Positions 43,054 through 54,371 are shown, counted from the stretch's first letter. The stretch is DNA of 64,000 nt from Pseudomonas fluorescens (GCF_001708445.1 NZ_CP015637.1:2047001-2111000); one strand, 5' to 3'. Numbers and translations are program-made. The notes: generated by a model from the letters alone, not told the origin.

Positions 43054-43721
43054 TGCGCCTGCTGCTGGTGGAAGACAACGTACCCCTGGCCGATGAACTG
43101 CTGGCTGGGCTGCAACGCCAGGGCTATGCGGTCGATTGGCTGGCGGATGGGCGCGACGCGGTGTATCAGGGCCGCAGCGAGCCCTATGACCTGATCATCC
43201 TCGACCTCGGCCTGCCTGGCTTGCCGGGGCTGGAAGTGCTGGCGCAATGGCGCGCAGCCGCGCTGGCCACCCCGGTGCTGGTGCTCACCGCCCGGGATTC
43301 CTGGGCCGAGCGCATCGAGGGGCTCAAGGCCGGCGCCGACGATTACCTGAGCAAACCCTTTCACCCTGAAGAACTGCACCTGCGCATCCAGGCGTTGTTG
43401 CGCCGTTCCCATGGCCAGGCCAACCAGCCCACCCTGCAAGCTGCCGGCCTGCATCTGGACGAGGGCCGCCAGTGCGTGTTGCGCGACGGCGAGGAAATCC
43501 AACTGACCGCCGCTGAATTCCGCCTGTTGCGTTATTTCATGCTGCACCCGGAACAGATCCTGTCGAAAAGCCATCTGGCCGAGCATCTTTATGACGGCGA
43601 GACCGAGCGCGACTCCAATGTGCTGGAAGTGCACGTCAACCATCTGCGCCGCAAGCTGGGCCGCAGCGTGATCGAAACCCGGCGCGGCCAGGGCTACCGG
43701 TTTGGCGCCAGCCCTGCATGA
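43053..43721 (+). CDS. bqsR: OmpR-family response regulator (BqsR/CarR-like)
   Basis: A 222-residue response regulator. The receiver domain has the phospho-acceptor Asp51 ([12 protein letters not shown]), acidic EDN at 7-9, Thr in VLTARDSW and Lys in YLSKPF. The winged-helix output domain carries [18 protein letters not shown] and [14 protein letters not shown]. Orthology to BqsR/CarR is inferred from operon order together with the downstream tlpQ-ctpM-like genes. Confidence 0.85.
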   Translation: MRLLLVEDNVPLADELLAGLQRQGYAVDWLADGRDAVYQGRSEPYDLIILDLGLPGLPGLEVLAQWRAAALATPVLVLTARDSWAERIEGLKAGADDYLSKPFHPEELHLRIQALLRRSHGQANQPTLQAAGLHLDEGRQCVLRDGEEIQLTAAEFRLLRYFMLHPEQILSKSHLAEHLYDGETERDSNVLEVHVNHLRRKLGRSVIETRRGQGYRFGASPA

Positions 43722-45037
43722 AGTCGATCCAGCGACGCCTGAGCCTGGGGCTGATCAGCGTGATGGTGATCGTCGGCGTGGTACTCGCGCAAACCAGCCT
43801 GTGGTTGTTCGAGGCCGGTTTGCAGCGTTACCTGGAAGCTGGCTTGCGTAACGACAGCGAGAACCTGTTGGTGGCGCTGGTGCGCGGGCCCAACGGCGTG
43901 CAGTTGGATGAGCACCGCCTGTCGCCGGCGTATCAGCGGCCGTTCTCCGGGCATTATTTTCGTATCGATTTTGCCGACATTCACTGGCGCTCCCGCTCGC
44001 TGTGGGACCAGGAACTGCCCCGGCTCCCCGAGACCGGGCTCAAGGGCAACCTGCAACTGGGGCCGGAGGGCCAGCAGCTGCTGGTACTACGCTCGGACTA
44101 CAAGCGCTTTGGCCAAGCGATTTCGATCAGCGTGGCCCAGGACTACACACCGGTGCGCGAAAGCTTCCGACTGATGCGCCAAATCGGCCTGGTGCTGGGG
44201 CTGGCGGCGCTGCTGCTGGTGCTGATCCTGCAACGAGTCACCGTGCGCCGGGCGTTGCGCCCCCTGGAAACCGCGCGCAACCAGATCGCCCAATTGCAAC
44301 AGGGCCAGCGTTCCCAGCTCGACACCCAGGTGCCGCTGGAACTGGAGCCGCTGGTGGCGCAGATCAACCACCTGCTGGCTCACACTGAAGACAGCCTCAA
44401 GCGCTCGCGCAACGCCCTGGGCAACCTGGGGCATGCACTGAAAACCCCGCTGGCGGTGCTGCTGAGTGCGGCCTCCAGCGAGGCGCTCAAGGACCACCCC
44501 GAGTTGCGCAAATTGCTTCGTGACCAGTTGGAGCAGGTGCAGCAACGCCTCAATCGTGAACTCAACCGTGCGCGCCTGGCCGGCGAAACCCTGCCGGGCG
44601 CCTTGTTTGATTGTGAAAAAGAACTGCCCGGCCTGCTGGCCACGTTGAACATGATCCACGGCGACCACCTGGACCTGAGCCACCACGTCGCCCCGGGCCT
44701 GCAACTGCCGTGGGATCGCGAAGACCTGCTGGAGCTGCTCGGCAACCTGCTGGACAACGCCTGCAAATGGGCAGATGCCGAAGTGCGCGTCAGCGTCAGC
44801 GAGACGCCACACAGTTACCTGCTGACGGTGGAGGATGACGGCCCTGGCATTCCCGAGACCCAGCGCGACGAAGTGTTCAGCCGTGGTACACGTCTCGATG
44901 AGCAGACGGACGGCCATGGCCTGGGCCTCGGGATCGTGCGGGATATCGTCGAGGTGTGGGGCGGGGTGTTGCAGTTGCAGGAGAGCGAGTTGGGCGGCTT
45001 GAAGGCGTTGATCGAATTACCCAAGCGCCATGGCTGA
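43718..45037 (+). CDS. bqsS: Sensor histidine kinase (BqsS/CarS-like)
   Basis: A 439-residue membrane kinase with two helices (about residues 8-28 and 156-174) around a periplasmic sensor of about 125 residues, a HAMP linker, the phospho-acceptor His239 in [12 protein letters not shown], and an ATPase domain ([29 protein letters not shown]). P. aeruginosa BqsS is reported to need a periplasmic RExxE motif for Fe(II); here the only RE segment in that region is RESFR (147-151), so ligand specificity may differ. It overlaps the regulator gene by four bases. Confidence 0.85.
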   Translation: MKSIQRRLSLGLISVMVIVGVVLAQTSLWLFEAGLQRYLEAGLRNDSENLLVALVRGPNGVQLDEHRLSPAYQRPFSGHYFRIDFADIHWRSRSLWDQELPRLPETGLKGNLQLGPEGQQLLVLRSDYKRFGQAISISVAQDYTPVRESFRLMRQIGLVLGLAALLLVLILQRVTVRRALRPLETARNQIAQLQQGQRSQLDTQVPLELEPLVAQINHLLAHTEDSLKRSRNALGNLGHALKTPLAVLLSAASSEALKDHPELRKLLRDQLEQVQQRLNRELNRARLAGETLPGALFDCEKELPGLLATLNMIHGDHLDLSHHVAPGLQLPWDREDLLELLGNLLDNACKWADAEVRVSVSETPHSYLLTVEDDGPGIPETQRDEVFSRGTRLDEQTDGHGLGLGIVRDIVEVWGGVLQLQESELGGLKALIELPKRHG

Positions 45038-45054
45038 CACACCTTAGATAAAAA

Positions 45055-45165
45055 TGTGGGAGCGGGCTTGTTGTGGTGAGCAGGCTCGCCACAACAAGGC
45101 CACTCGCCACAAGGCCACTCACCACAACAAGCCCACTTACCAGCCCACTCACCCTAGAGGTCACA
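45055..45165. repeat. REP-derived repeat cluster
   Basis: GTGGGAGCGGGCTTG and GTGGTGAGCAGGCTCGCCAC give a REP hairpin, followed by degenerate tandem repeats of CCACTCGCCACAAGG/CCACTCACCACAACAAGCCC/ACTTACCAGCC type. It lies between the convergent sensor kinase and chemoreceptor genes. Confidence 0.7.
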
Positions 45166-45232
45166 GTCGGCTGTGCGACAGCGCCACGTCGACGAGGGTG
45201 TGGGGCCTCTTACATTGGACTGCCTTCGACCC

Positions 45233-47380
45233 TCAGACGCGGAACTGGTCCATCAACCCCTGCTGCTGGTTGGCCAGGCTGTTCAACGCCTGGCTGACCC
45301 GCGCCGATTCATTGGCTTGCTCCGACAGCGACTCGGTGACATCGCGGATCGTTGCCACATTGCTATTGATCTCTTCGGCCACCGCACTTTGCTCTTCGGC
45401 GGCGCTGGCGATTTGCAGGTTCATGTCGCTGATCACCGTCACCGCGTCGCCGATCTGGCGCAGTGCGGTGACCGCTTCGCCCACTTGTTCGACGCTGCCC
45501 TGGGCCTGGCGATAGCTGTTGCCCATGGCGCCGACCACGTCGGTGGTGCCGCTTTGCAGCTGTTCGATCACCAGGCGGGTTTCTTCCACTGACTCCTGGG
45601 TCCGTCGCGCCAGGTTGCGCACTTCGTCAGCCACTACGGCAAAGCCACGGCCTGCCTCACCGGCGCGGGCAGCTTCGATGGCAGCGTTAAGGGCCAGCAG
45701 GTTGGTTTGCTCGGCAATGCCGCGAATCACTTCCAGCACCGAACCAATCTGCTCGCTGTTGGCCGCCAGGCCTTCGACCTGGGTCATGGCCGTGCTCATG
45801 TCCGCGGCCAGGAGCCCGATGTTGGTGGTGGTGCGGTCGATTACCGTCAGACCGTCGCGGGTTGCCTGGTCGGCATCCCGCGCCGCTTGGGCCGCCTGGG
45901 CCGCGCTGCGGGCGACGTCCTGGGCGGTGGCGCTCATTTCATGGGAGGCGGTGGCCACCTGGTCGACCTGGCGGTATTGCTGTTCCATGCCGGCGCTGGT
46001 TTGGCTGGCAATCGCGGCGGATTGGTCGGCGGTGCCACGGGCGTCCTGCACCGAGCGTTTGACCTCGGCAATGATCGGTTGCAGCTTGTCGAGGAAGCGG
46101 TTGAACCAGCCGGCCAGTTGGCCCAGTTCGTCTGGCTTGTCATAAGCCAGGCGACGGGTCAGGTCGCCTTCGCCGCTGGCGATGTCTTCGAGCATGTGCG
46201 CCACACCGAGGATCGGTCGGGTCACGCTGCGCGCCATCAGCCACACCAGGATCAGGCCGATCACGGCGGCCAGCAGGCCCAGGCCCAGTTCCAGCAGGGT
46301 GCCGCGGGTGTTATCGGCATCCATCTGCGCCTTCAGTGCTTCTGCCGGCCCCACCAGGACTTTTTCCGGCACATCCAGTAACACTCCCCACGACTTGCCA
46401 CCGGGAATCGGCGCGAACGGCGCCAGGACCTTCAGTCGATGGTCGGTGCGCAGGCTGCTGATTTGCGTACTGCCGGCCAGGGCGCTGGTCAGTTGTGCGC
46501 CGTTGGCGCTGTCGACCTGCTCAAGGCGCTGGCTGAGCTTGCTGGCGTCCGGGCTATAGCCGGCAAGCAGGCCGGTGGGGCTGAGGATGCTGACCTGGGT
46601 CTGCCCGTCATACAGCTTCTCGCTGGCCCGTTGGCTGATGCTCTGCAGGCTGTTGAGGTTGATGTCCACCGACAACGAGGCGATGACTTTGCCGTTGACC
46701 ATCAGCGGGAAGACGATGCTGGTCATCAGCACGTTCTGCCCGTCGATCCGATAAAAATAGGGTTCGATCACGCACGGCTTGAGGGTGGTGCGTGGGCAGG
46801 TGAACCAGGCGTTGGCTTTTTCACCGCTTGGGCCGACGGATGTGTCGGTCATGTCGCTTTCGGGCAGCGGCATCGACGTCAGTTTGCCCGGCGTCGGTTG
46901 CGACCAGTACAGGGCGAACCGGCCCTTGTCGTTGCTGCCCAGCTCTGCCTGGTTGGCGAACAGTTCGTCCTTGCCGTCCAGCGCATTGGCTTCGAACACC
47001 AGGGACAGGCCCAACAGGTCCGGGTTGGCCTGCAGTGCAGCCTTGACCTGGCGGGTCAGGTCTTCGCGGGTGTCGAAGGCGTCGAGGAAGCGTTTCTCGG
47101 CCTGTTCGCGCAGGAACAGCACCTGGCGGGAAAAACCGTGGCCGTACTGGTAGGCGTCCATGAACTGCTGGCGAATGCCCAGCGCCTGCACATCGCCTTG
47201 CGCCTCGATACGCGCCTGGGCGGCTTCATCGAGCATCTGCATGCTCGAAACCTTGACCTGTTCGGAGCTGTGCTCCATGCGATACAGCGACAGACCTACC
47301 AGCAGGGTCACGATCCCCAACAGGCAAAGGCCGGCGAGCAGGGTGATTTTCCATTGAATGGAGAGCTGTCTGAGGGACAT
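45233..47380 (-). CDS. Methyl-accepting chemotaxis protein with dCache domain (TlpQ-like)
   Basis: A 715-residue chemoreceptor. One helix at residues 12-32, a large periplasmic dCache sensor (about 35-355, e.g. [18 protein letters not shown] and [13 protein letters not shown]), a second helix (about 368-388), HAMP, and a signalling domain with the conserved tip segment [19 protein letters not shown]. Length and neighbours match P. aeruginosa TlpQ (PA2654), a receptor for histamine and polyamines. Ligand here is inferred from synteny only. Confidence 0.85.
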   Translation of the reverse strand: MSLRQLSIQWKITLLAGLCLLGIVTLLVGLSLYRMEHSSEQVKVSSMQMLDEAAQARIEAQGDVQALGIRQQFMDAYQYGHGFSRQVLFLREQAEKRFLDAFDTREDLTRQVKAALQANPDLLGLSLVFEANALDGKDELFANQAELGSNDKGRFALYWSQPTPGKLTSMPLPESDMTDTSVGPSGEKANAWFTCPRTTLKPCVIEPYFYRIDGQNVLMTSIVFPLMVNGKVIASLSVDINLNSLQSISQRASEKLYDGQTQVSILSPTGLLAGYSPDASKLSQRLEQVDSANGAQLTSALAGSTQISSLRTDHRLKVLAPFAPIPGGKSWGVLLDVPEKVLVGPAEALKAQMDADNTRGTLLELGLGLLAAVIGLILVWLMARSVTRPILGVAHMLEDIASGEGDLTRRLAYDKPDELGQLAGWFNRFLDKLQPIIAEVKRSVQDARGTADQSAAIASQTSAGMEQQYRQVDQVATASHEMSATAQDVARSAAQAAQAARDADQATRDGLTVIDRTTTNIGLLAADMSTAMTQVEGLAANSEQIGSVLEVIRGIAEQTNLLALNAAIEAARAGEAGRGFAVVADEVRNLARRTQESVEETRLVIEQLQSGTTDVVGAMGNSYRQAQGSVEQVGEAVTALRQIGDAVTVISDMNLQIASAAEEQSAVAEEINSNVATIRDVTESLSEQANESARVSQALNSLANQQQGLMDQFRV

Positions 47381-47617
47381 CGCGGAGCATCCTTAACCTG
47401 AAAACACAAAGAACCCCTGTATCGACCGCTGCAAGTTTTTCTTTATTCAAACGTTCAATTTAAATCTCGCGGCGGCGTCGTTTTTTGACATGCGGCCCCG
47501 CCTGCTGCAAAGTGCGCGCCCTCTAATAAGACCTCCTTGAAGCCTGCATGCTGGCCGCCATTACCGTGGCCGCACGCGTGGGCATGCCTGTTTTTATGTT
47601 TCTGTCTTGAGGTAACC

Positions 47618-48940
47618 ATGATTAACGCAGTCATCGCCGCGGTCGGCACCATGCTGGTGCTCAGCCTGTCCCGCGTGCATGTGGTCATTGCCATCATTGT
47701 CGGCGCCCTGGTGGGTGGCCTGACTGGCGGCCTGGGCATCGAGGCCACTCTCCAGGCCTTCAATGGTGGGCTGGGCGGTGGCGCGACCGTGGCGTTGTCC
47801 TACGCATTGCTCGGCGCTTTTGCGGTGGCCATTGCCAAGTCCGGCCTGGCCCATGCCCTGGCGGACAAGGCGTTGATGTTGGTGGACCGCCAGGAAGCCA
47901 CGGGCGGCAGTCATGTCAAATGGGTGTTGATCGGCCTGTTGTGGGGGGTGGCAATTGCTTCGCAGAACATCTTGCCCATTCATATCGCCTTTATCCCACT
48001 GCTGGTGCCACCGCTGCTCTACGTGTTGACCAAGCTGCAACTGGATCGCCGCCTGATCGCCTGTGTGATGACCTTCGGCCTGATCACGCCGTACATGTTC
48101 CTGCCGGTAGGGTTCGGCAATATCTTCCTCAACCAGATCCTGCTGGCCAACGTGGCCAAGAGCGGCGTGGACATCAGCCAGGTCAATGTCACCCATGCCA
48201 TGGGGCTGCCGGCGTTAGGCATGGTGGTTGGCCTGCTGGTGGCGGTGTTTATCAGCTATCGCAAGAAACGCGTGTATGACCTGGAGAAAATCGAGCGGGT
48301 CGAGCAAGTGGCGGTGCAGTACAACCCGCTGACCCTGCTGGTGGCGGGTGTGGCGATTGCCTCGGCGTTCATTATTCAGCTGTGGCTGGATTCGATGATC
48401 ATCGGCGCCCTGGTGGGGTTCCTGATTTTCTCGGTGTCGGGCATCGTGCGCTGGCGCGAGACCGACGATTTGTTCACCGAAGGCATGAAGATGATGGCCA
48501 TGATCGGCTTCATCATGATTGCTTCGTCGGGTTTTGCCGAAGTGCTCAAGGCCACCGGCGACGTGCGCTCCCTGGTGGAAGCCTCGGCGGCGTTTATCGG
48601 GCATAGCCGTGGGGTTGGGGCGTTGTTGATGTTGCTGGTGGGCCTGTTGGTGACCATGGGGATCGGTTCGTCGTTCTCCACCGTGCCGATCCTGGCGGCG
48701 ATTTTCGTGCCGCTGTGCGTGCAATTGGGCTTCAGCCCGCTGGCCATCGTATGCATCGTCGGCACGGCCGGCGCCCTCGGCGATGCCGGCTCGCCTGCCT
48801 CGGACTCCACCCTGGGCCCGACTTCCGGCCTGAATATCGACGGCCAGCACCACCATATCTGGGACACCGTGGTGCCGACATTTCTGCATTACAACATCCC
48901 GCTGCTGGCGTTTGGCTGGCTGGCCGCCATGATCCTCTGA
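47618..48940 (+). CDS. Na+/H+ antiporter-family (PF03553-type) transporter
   Basis: A 440-residue inner-membrane transporter with about 11 helices. The N-terminal segment [20 protein letters not shown] and the late signature [20 protein letters not shown] are those of the Na_H_antiporter family that includes amino-acid/proton antiporters. Start ATG 47618 has GAGGT six bases upstream. It lies between two chemoreceptor genes as PA2653 does between tlpQ and ctpM in P. aeruginosa; a shared substrate with a receptor is plausible. Substrate not determined. Confidence 0.82.
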   Translation: MINAVIAAVGTMLVLSLSRVHVVIAIIVGALVGGLTGGLGIEATLQAFNGGLGGGATVALSYALLGAFAVAIAKSGLAHALADKALMLVDRQEATGGSHVKWVLIGLLWGVAIASQNILPIHIAFIPLLVPPLLYVLTKLQLDRRLIACVMTFGLITPYMFLPVGFGNIFLNQILLANVAKSGVDISQVNVTHAMGLPALGMVVGLLVAVFISYRKKRVYDLEKIERVEQVAVQYNPLTLLVAGVAIASAFIIQLWLDSMIIGALVGFLIFSVSGIVRWRETDDLFTEGMKMMAMIGFIMIASSGFAEVLKATGDVRSLVEASAAFIGHSRGVGALLMLLVGLLVTMGIGSSFSTVPILAAIFVPLCVQLGFSPLAIVCIVGTAGALGDAGSPASDSTLGPTSGLNIDGQHHHIWDTVVPTFLHYNIPLLAFGWLAAMIL

Positions 48941-48961
48941 CCGGCATGTTGCACCGCCCTG

Positions 48962-48989
48962 GCTCGCGAAGAACGTCAACGATAACGCG
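48962..48989. repeat. Dispersed repeat, copy 2
   Basis: GCTCGCGAAGAACGTCAACG then ATAACGCG, matching the copy at 42266-42292 except for one extra G. It follows the transporter gene and precedes a REP-like GTGAGCACGCTCGCTCC. Confidence 0.75.
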
Positions 48990-49102
48990 GCAAACCTGAC
49001 ACCCTGCGGTGCTCAGGTTTTTCGTGAGCACGCTCGCTCCTACAGATATTTCTCAATTGGCCGCTAACCTCTTTAAGTCGCCACTAATAAGAGAGAAAAG
49101 CC

Positions 49103-50782
49103 ATGCGTCTGAGTTTGAAGGCCAAAGTCCTGTCCCTCGCCGTCGTGCCGGTGCTCTTGTTTGCCCTGGTGATCAGCCTGACCACCGTGTCGATCCTCCA
49201 GGGGCAAGCGCGTAACGAGGTGGATGAAACCCGCCAGCGCCTGCTCAATGACGCCAAGGCCACCCTGAAAAGTTATGTAGAAGTGGCCATGACCACCATC
49301 AAGCCGCTCTACGACGCGGCGGCCCCCGGCGATACGGCGGCGCGCGCCGAGGTGGTCAAGCTGCTGTCCAGCACCAGCTACGGCAAGGACGGTTACTTCT
49401 TTGGCTACGACTCCGAGACCATCCGCCTGTTCAAGGGCAACAGCCCGGACGGTGTGGGCAAGAGCTTCAAGGACAACCGTGACCCCAACGGCGTCTACGT
49501 CAACCGCGACCTGGTCAAGGTCGGCAAGGATGGCACCCACTACCTGCAATACAGTTCGACCCAACCGGGCCAGACCGAACTGGTACCCAAGATGGGCTAC
49601 ACCGAATACCTGCCCAAATGGGACATGGTGATCGGCACGTCGGTCAACCTGGACGGCATTGAAGCCCAGGTGGCGGTGGTCGAGGCCAAGGTGGAAAAAC
49701 GCATGGAAGGCGTATTGCTGAGCATCCTCGGCGTGGCCGTGGTGGTGTTGCTGGTGATCGCCGCCGTGGGCGTGGTGCTGGCCAATACCATCCTGCGTCC
49801 ACTGCACCTGATGAAAGCCAACCTCGACGACATCGCCGCCGGCGAAGGCGACCTGACCCGCCGCCTGGCCATCACCAGCCAGGATGAACTGGGCGACCTG
49901 GCCGGGGCGTTCAATCGGTTTGTCGACAAGATCCACGGCCTGGTGCGCCAGATCACCGAAATGACCGCGCAACTCACCGGCCTGGTCAGCCAGGTGTCCG
50001 AGCAGGCCCAGCGTTCAGAACAGGCCATGGAGCGCCAGCGCCACGAGACCGACCAGGTGGCCACGGCGATCAACCAGATGTCTTCCGCTGCGCAAGAAGT
50101 GGCGCGCAGTGCCCAAGGTGCCTCCGTGGCCGCGCAACAGACCGACGCCGAAGGCCAGGCCGCCAAGCGCGTGGTGGACGGCAGCATCGCGCAAATCCAT
50201 GCGCTGGTGAACGATATCCGCAGCAGTGGCGTGTCCCTCGACAGCTTGAAGCAGGATGTATCGTCGATTGTCAGCGTACTGAGCGTCATCCGCTCGATTG
50301 CCGAGCAGACCAACCTGTTGGCCCTCAATGCCGCCATTGAAGCCGCCCGGGCCGGGGAGGCCGGGCGGGGTTTCGCCGTAGTCGCCGACGAGGTGCGCGC
50401 GCTGGCCAGCCGTACCCAGACCAGCACCCAGGAAATCCAGGGCATGATCGACCGCCTGCAAAAAGGCACCGAGGCCGCTGTCGATGCCATGCGCCGCTCC
50501 AGCGATGCCGGTGACGGCACTTCGGCTCAGGCCAACGAAGCCGGGGCGTCACTCGACACCATGGCGCAGTTGATCGGCACCATCAATTCGATGAACGCGC
50601 AGATCGCCAGCGCCGCTGAAGAGCAAACGGCAGTGGCCGAAGAGATCAATCGCAGCGTGCATCAGATTGCCGTGGCTGTGGACAGCGTGGCCGATGAAAC
50701 CCAATTGGGCGCCCAGACGTCGCGCAGCCTGGCTGATCTGGGCCAGCGCCTGGGGCAATTGGTCGGTCAGTTCAGGATCTGA
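49103..50782 (+). CDS. Methyl-accepting chemotaxis protein with sCache domain (CtpM-like)
   Basis: A 559-residue chemoreceptor. N-terminal helix at 9-30 and a single-Cache periplasmic sensor (about 35-195) with [11 protein letters not shown] and [16 protein letters not shown], typical of sCache_2. A second helix (205-230), HAMP and a signalling domain with [19 protein letters not shown] complete it. Size and order fit P. aeruginosa CtpM (PA2652), the malate receptor. AGAGAG stands ahead of the ATG. Confidence 0.87.
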   Translation: MRLSLKAKVLSLAVVPVLLFALVISLTTVSILQGQARNEVDETRQRLLNDAKATLKSYVEVAMTTIKPLYDAAAPGDTAARAEVVKLLSSTSYGKDGYFFGYDSETIRLFKGNSPDGVGKSFKDNRDPNGVYVNRDLVKVGKDGTHYLQYSSTQPGQTELVPKMGYTEYLPKWDMVIGTSVNLDGIEAQVAVVEAKVEKRMEGVLLSILGVAVVVLLVIAAVGVVLANTILRPLHLMKANLDDIAAGEGDLTRRLAITSQDELGDLAGAFNRFVDKIHGLVRQITEMTAQLTGLVSQVSEQAQRSEQAMERQRHETDQVATAINQMSSAAQEVARSAQGASVAAQQTDAEGQAAKRVVDGSIAQIHALVNDIRSSGVSLDSLKQDVSSIVSVLSVIRSIAEQTNLLALNAAIEAARAGEAGRGFAVVADEVRALASRTQTSTQEIQGMIDRLQKGTEAAVDAMRRSSDAGDGTSAQANEAGASLDTMAQLIGTINSMNAQIASAAEEQTAVAEEINRSVHQIAVAVDSVADETQLGAQTSRSLADLGQRLGQLVGQFRI

Positions 50783-50786
50783 GCGG

Positions 50787-52109
50787 CTACACGATGTCGC
50801 GCATCAACAGGCCGTAGCGCAAATCCATCTCGGCTGGCAGGGGGACATACACTGTGTGTCCATCCCCCGGCGCCACCTCGATAGCCTCGCCCTTGGCGTT
50901 ATGCAACGTGGCCAGGTCGAAGTGAAAGTTGCCGGCGGGGGTCATCAGTTCCAGGTGATTGCCCACCGCAAAGCGGTTTTTCACCTTGACCTCGGCCAAC
51001 TCGCCACGGCGCTCGCCGGTCAACTCCCCGACAAACTGCTGGCGCTCGGAAACCGAGCTGCCGTTCTGGTAGTTCTGGTATTCGTCATGGACATGACGGC
51101 GCAGGAAACCTTCGGTGTAGCCGCGCTGGGCGAGGGACTCCAGGTTGGTCATCAGGCTACGGTCGAATTCACGCCCGGCCACCGCATCGTCGATGGCCTG
51201 GCGGTACACCTGGGTGGTGCGCGCGCAGTAGAAGTGGGACTTGGTGCGGCCTTCGATCTTCAGTGAGTGCACGCCCATATGGGTCAGGCGCTCCACGTGC
51301 TGTACGGCGCGCAGGTCCTTGGCGTTCATGATGTAGGTGCCGTGTTCGTCCTCGAAGGCGGGCATGTGTTCGTCGGGGCGATTGGCTTCTTGCAACAGGA
51401 ACACCTGGTCGGTCGGTGCGCCGATACCCAGGGTTGGCTCGGGCTGATATTCCTGGACGATATCGCCGGTGGCATTTTCCACTGCGGGCGTGGCCTGGTA
51501 TTTCCAGCGGCACGCGTTGGTGCAGGTGCCCTGGTTGGCGTCGCGCTTGTTCATATAACCCGAGAGCAGGCAACGCCCGGAATAGGCCATGCACAACGCA
51601 CCGTGCACAAACACCTCCAGCTCCATGGCCGGCACTTGCTGGCGGATCTCGCCGATTTCTTCCAGGGACAACTCCCGCGACAGGATCACGCGGCAGATGC
51701 CCTGCTGTTGCCAGAACTCCACGCTGGCCCAGTTCACTGTGTTGGCCTGCACCGACAGGTGGATCGGCATCATCGGGAAATGCCGGCGCACCAGCATGAT
51801 CAGCCCCGGGTCGGACATGATCAGCGCATCCGGGCCCATCGCGATCACCGGGGCGAGGTCCTTGAGGAAAGTCTTGAGCTTGGCGTTGTGCGGCGCGATG
51901 TTCACCACCACGTAGAAACGCTTGCCCAGCGCGTGGGCTTCCTGGATGCCGAGCGCCAGGTTGGCGTGGTCGAATTCATTGTTGCGCACTCGCAGGCTGT
52001 AGCGCGGCTGGCCGGCATAGACCGCATCGGCGCCGTAGGCGAAGGCGTAGCGCATGTTTTTCAGGGTGCCAGCGGGGGCGAGCAGTTCGGGAGCGAGGAT
52101 AGGTGGCAT
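50787..52109 (-). CDS. trhP: tRNA uridine-34 hydroxylation protein TrhP (peptidase U32 family, YegQ-like)
   Basis: A 440-residue U32-family protein. Family landmarks are ELLAPAGTLKNMRYAFAYGA at the start, EVFVHGALCMAYSGRCLLSG around residue 170, and the cysteine set NQGTCTNACRW, then IEGRTKSHFYCARTTQVYR; these cysteines suit an iron-sulfur centre. E. coli YegQ/TrhP makes 5-hydroxyuridine in tRNA wobble position with prephenate. ATG 52109 begins the conserved N-terminus. Its first 21 codons and upstream region are duplicated at 55942-56085. Confidence 0.88.
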   Translation of the reverse strand: MPPILAPELLAPAGTLKNMRYAFAYGADAVYAGQPRYSLRVRNNEFDHANLALGIQEAHALGKRFYVVVNIAPHNAKLKTFLKDLAPVIAMGPDALIMSDPGLIMLVRRHFPMMPIHLSVQANTVNWASVEFWQQQGICRVILSRELSLEEIGEIRQQVPAMELEVFVHGALCMAYSGRCLLSGYMNKRDANQGTCTNACRWKYQATPAVENATGDIVQEYQPEPTLGIGAPTDQVFLLQEANRPDEHMPAFEDEHGTYIMNAKDLRAVQHVERLTHMGVHSLKIEGRTKSHFYCARTTQVYRQAIDDAVAGREFDRSLMTNLESLAQRGYTEGFLRRHVHDEYQNYQNGSSVSERQQFVGELTGERRGELAEVKVKNRFAVGNHLELMTPAGNFHFDLATLHNAKGEAIEVAPGDGHTVYVPLPAEMDLRYGLLMRDIV

Positions 52110-52188
52110 GGTCGGCACTTGGGGCAAAAGTGCGGCAGGGTAGTGCAAGCCGGCGAAGGCTTTATTGATCTGGGTCTACGCTCGTAAC
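52045..52188. repeat. 144-bp direct repeat, left copy (trhP start region)
   Basis: The native copy: codons 1-21 of trhP plus about 80 bp upstream. It matches 55942-56085 at roughly 130 of 144 positions without gaps (about 90%), in the same orientation. It marks the left edge of the island 52189-55941. Confidence 0.88.
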
Positions 52189-52518
52189 CTTTGATCGTTT
52201 TTGACCACGCCTTGCATAGTTGCGCGGCAGGCTCGCGCATTCAGGTGCAGCGCAGCATCGGCAAAGGTCATCTGCTCGGGCATAGGCGGCTGTATTCCAC
52301 CAGGAAGGGTGGCCTGCTTCAGGTTTCCCTATGGCGTCGGAGACCGCTTATTGCAACAGCATCCGAAATGCCGATTTGGGTTAATCATGTTCCTTGGCCC
52401 TCATTATCATTGGTTAAAGCTTGATCACTCCGTATGCAGAGGATTGGTACAAAGAGGGATGGGGGCCATTTCGCGAACTATCTACTTTTATAAACCATTG
52501 AAGGCACAGATAAAGCCT
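52189..52518. other. Upstream region of the first island gene
   Basis: 330 bp with no supported gene. It contains TGCCGATTTGGG at 52369-52380, the same 12-mer found at 54199-54210 ahead of the island porin gene. The mRNA start is not evident. Confidence 0.5.
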
Positions 52519-53367
52519 ATGAACTTCAGGAAAATCCAGTTTTCGCATGTTGCAGTAGCACTCGCAACGTTGCTGACAGCAAGCACTTTTGCGTTATCGG
52601 CCACCGCTGCTGAAAAGAGCGCGCCTCCTGATCTCAGCGGCCTTTGGGTGGCTCCTGGCGCCGGACTCGATCCATCGAGTCGCGCTACCGGAGCAGAGGG
52701 GGACGACTCACTTGGCGAGGCACCGCCACCGCTCTTCGGTACCCTCCCTGAATATAAGGGCGTTTATCTCGAGAGCTTCAAGAAGCGCAATGGGGCATTG
52801 TCCAAACTGGGTGTCGGGTTCAAAACAACATGCAAGCCACTCGGCATGCCGACCATGATGTCCAGTTTGTACGCCGTAGAGATCTTGCAAACACCCAAGC
52901 AGATTAACTGGTCTCAGGAGCTCTACAAGGAGACCCGCAGAATCTACTTGGATGGACGCTCTCACCCCAATCCCGAAGAAGTCCCTCCAACGTTCAGCGG
53001 GAGTTCGCTTGGCCACTGGGAGGGCAAGGTACTGGTTGTAGAAACTACACAGGTTCGCCAGGAAACCACGCTAGGGGAGTTTGCCCAAGCTGAAGATGCG
53101 AAGGGCCATAGTCCACTCATGACCATCAAGGAGCGCATCTTCATCAATGGGGATGGGATGCTTCAGGTCGATACCGTGGTTGAAGATCCAGAGGCACTGG
53201 CCAAACCATGGAAGTTGGATCCGATCATCTTGATGCGCGCACCGAAGGGAACGGAGTTTCTTGAGTACATCTGTGACGACAACAACACTGAAACAATCGA
53301 TCCGGCAACCGGTCGCGAAGTCACTAATATCCCTGAACGAAGCAGCCCGCCCTCGACTAATAAGTAA
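52519..53367 (+). CDS. Exported hypothetical protein (PDLSGLW-type family)
   Basis: A 282-residue protein with a signal peptide (residues 1-32, ending TFALSATAAE) and a mature start PDLSGLWVAPG. Conserved-looking blocks are CKPLGMPTMMSS, RRIYLDGRSHP, GSSLGHWEGKVLVVETT and LEYICDDNN. This pattern occurs in an uncharacterised secreted family often found beside DUF6152 proteins, as here (83 bp gap). ATG 52519 is chosen because it opens the signal peptide; the ribosome site is weak. Function unknown. Confidence 0.72.
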   Translation: MNFRKIQFSHVAVALATLLTASTFALSATAAEKSAPPDLSGLWVAPGAGLDPSSRATGAEGDDSLGEAPPPLFGTLPEYKGVYLESFKKRNGALSKLGVGFKTTCKPLGMPTMMSSLYAVEILQTPKQINWSQELYKETRRIYLDGRSHPNPEEVPPTFSGSSLGHWEGKVLVVETTQVRQETTLGEFAQAEDAKGHSPLMTIKERIFINGDGMLQVDTVVEDPEALAKPWKLDPIILMRAPKGTEFLEYICDDNNTETIDPATGREVTNIPERSSPPSTNK

Positions 53368-53450
53368 ACAATCGATGGATGGCAAGTGAGTTCGCCTCCA
53401 CGATACGGGGACTTTGGTCTGAGTGCGAATAATAATAAAGGAATCGTCAG

Positions 53451-53825
53451 TTGAATATTAAATCTACACTTCTTGGTTTGGCCCTGATTAGCGTGCCCGC
53501 GACTTTTGCGTTTGCTCATCATTCCTTCTCGGATTTTGACATGAGTAAAATGGTGGAAATCAGCGGCATCGTAGCGGAGGTTCAATATCGAAACCCGCAT
53601 GTCTGGGTATTCGTTGATGTGGATAATCAGGGGCAGCCCCAAAGCTGGGCTGTTGAGGCCGGCGGCCCCAACATCCTGATGCGCCAAGGGTGGAAGGCGA
53701 ACACGCTGAAGGCCGGCGATAAGGTAGATATACAGTTGGCCCCGATGAAAGATGAAACTAAAAGGGGGGGCGCGCTCCAAGCGATGCGCTTTCCTGACGG
53801 TAAAATCATCGGAGTGTGGAAATAG
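53451..53825 (+). CDS. DUF6152-family periplasmic protein
   Basis: A 124-residue exported protein. The signal ends at FAFAHHSF; mature AHHSFSDFDMSK and VQYRNPHVWVFVDV, followed by NILMRQGWKANTLKAGDKV and FPDGKIIGVW, are the family hallmarks. The start at 53451 is TTG (frame TTGAATATTAAATCTACA), preceded by AAAGGAATCGTCAG. The paired histidines suggest metal binding, but no function is established. Probably co-transcribed with the preceding gene. Confidence 0.75.
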   Translation: MNIKSTLLGLALISVPATFAFAHHSFSDFDMSKMVEISGIVAEVQYRNPHVWVFVDVDNQGQPQSWAVEAGGPNILMRQGWKANTLKAGDKVDIQLAPMKDETKRGGALQAMRFPDGKIIGVWK

Positions 53826-54371
53826 TCTCTGCGCTGCGGGCTGTTGAAATCTTCTTCGGTATGAAGGCCATATCATATCGGCGCCGATGTTGAGTCGGTT
53901 CCGATGCATCACGTCAGAGTTCTCGACGCATCATAAACAGCAAGGCATACACAGCCAGCCACCACTAAGCGACCGGACTCTCTAACGCGAGTCATCATGC
54001 CGGTGCATATCCTTATCATGAACTCCCATCCCTGATCGATATAGGGCACTCCCCACAGGGGGTATTCCATATCGGTAATCTGAACGGTATTTCCAACGCT
54101 AACTTACTGCCCATTATCGGGCATTCGCCTTGATGCGCGCACTAATCTTGTGTGCCTTTATTATGGGGGGCTAAAAACTTTATCTGCGCCGCTATAAGTG
54201 CCGATTTGGGATATCAAATTAGCCTGATATCACATTAGCTTGATTGGCTGAAATATTTCCAGTTGAAAAATGCCCATCCATCACTTGTTGGCGGAAATAA
54301 TCCGCCTCGGGTGGATTGAAGCAAGGTGCACATGGCTGAACCACAGAAAAACATAATAAGAGGCAGGCACT
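53826..54371. other. AT-rich 546-bp gap with direct repeats upstream of the porin gene
   Basis: No gene was found. Two tandem 16-bp units, GATATCAAATTAGCCT (54210-54225) and GATATCACATTAGCTT (54226-54241), differ at two bases and abut TGCCGATTTGGG (54199-54210). Their place 130-170 bp before the porin start suggests an operator. A GAGGCAGGCAC ribosome site precedes ATG 54372. Confidence 0.6.

Noticed and set aside
45073..45297. A Thr/Pro-rich frame between sensor kinase and chemoreceptor
   Set aside because: It translates the degenerate REP repeats, then runs antisense into the chemoreceptor gene.
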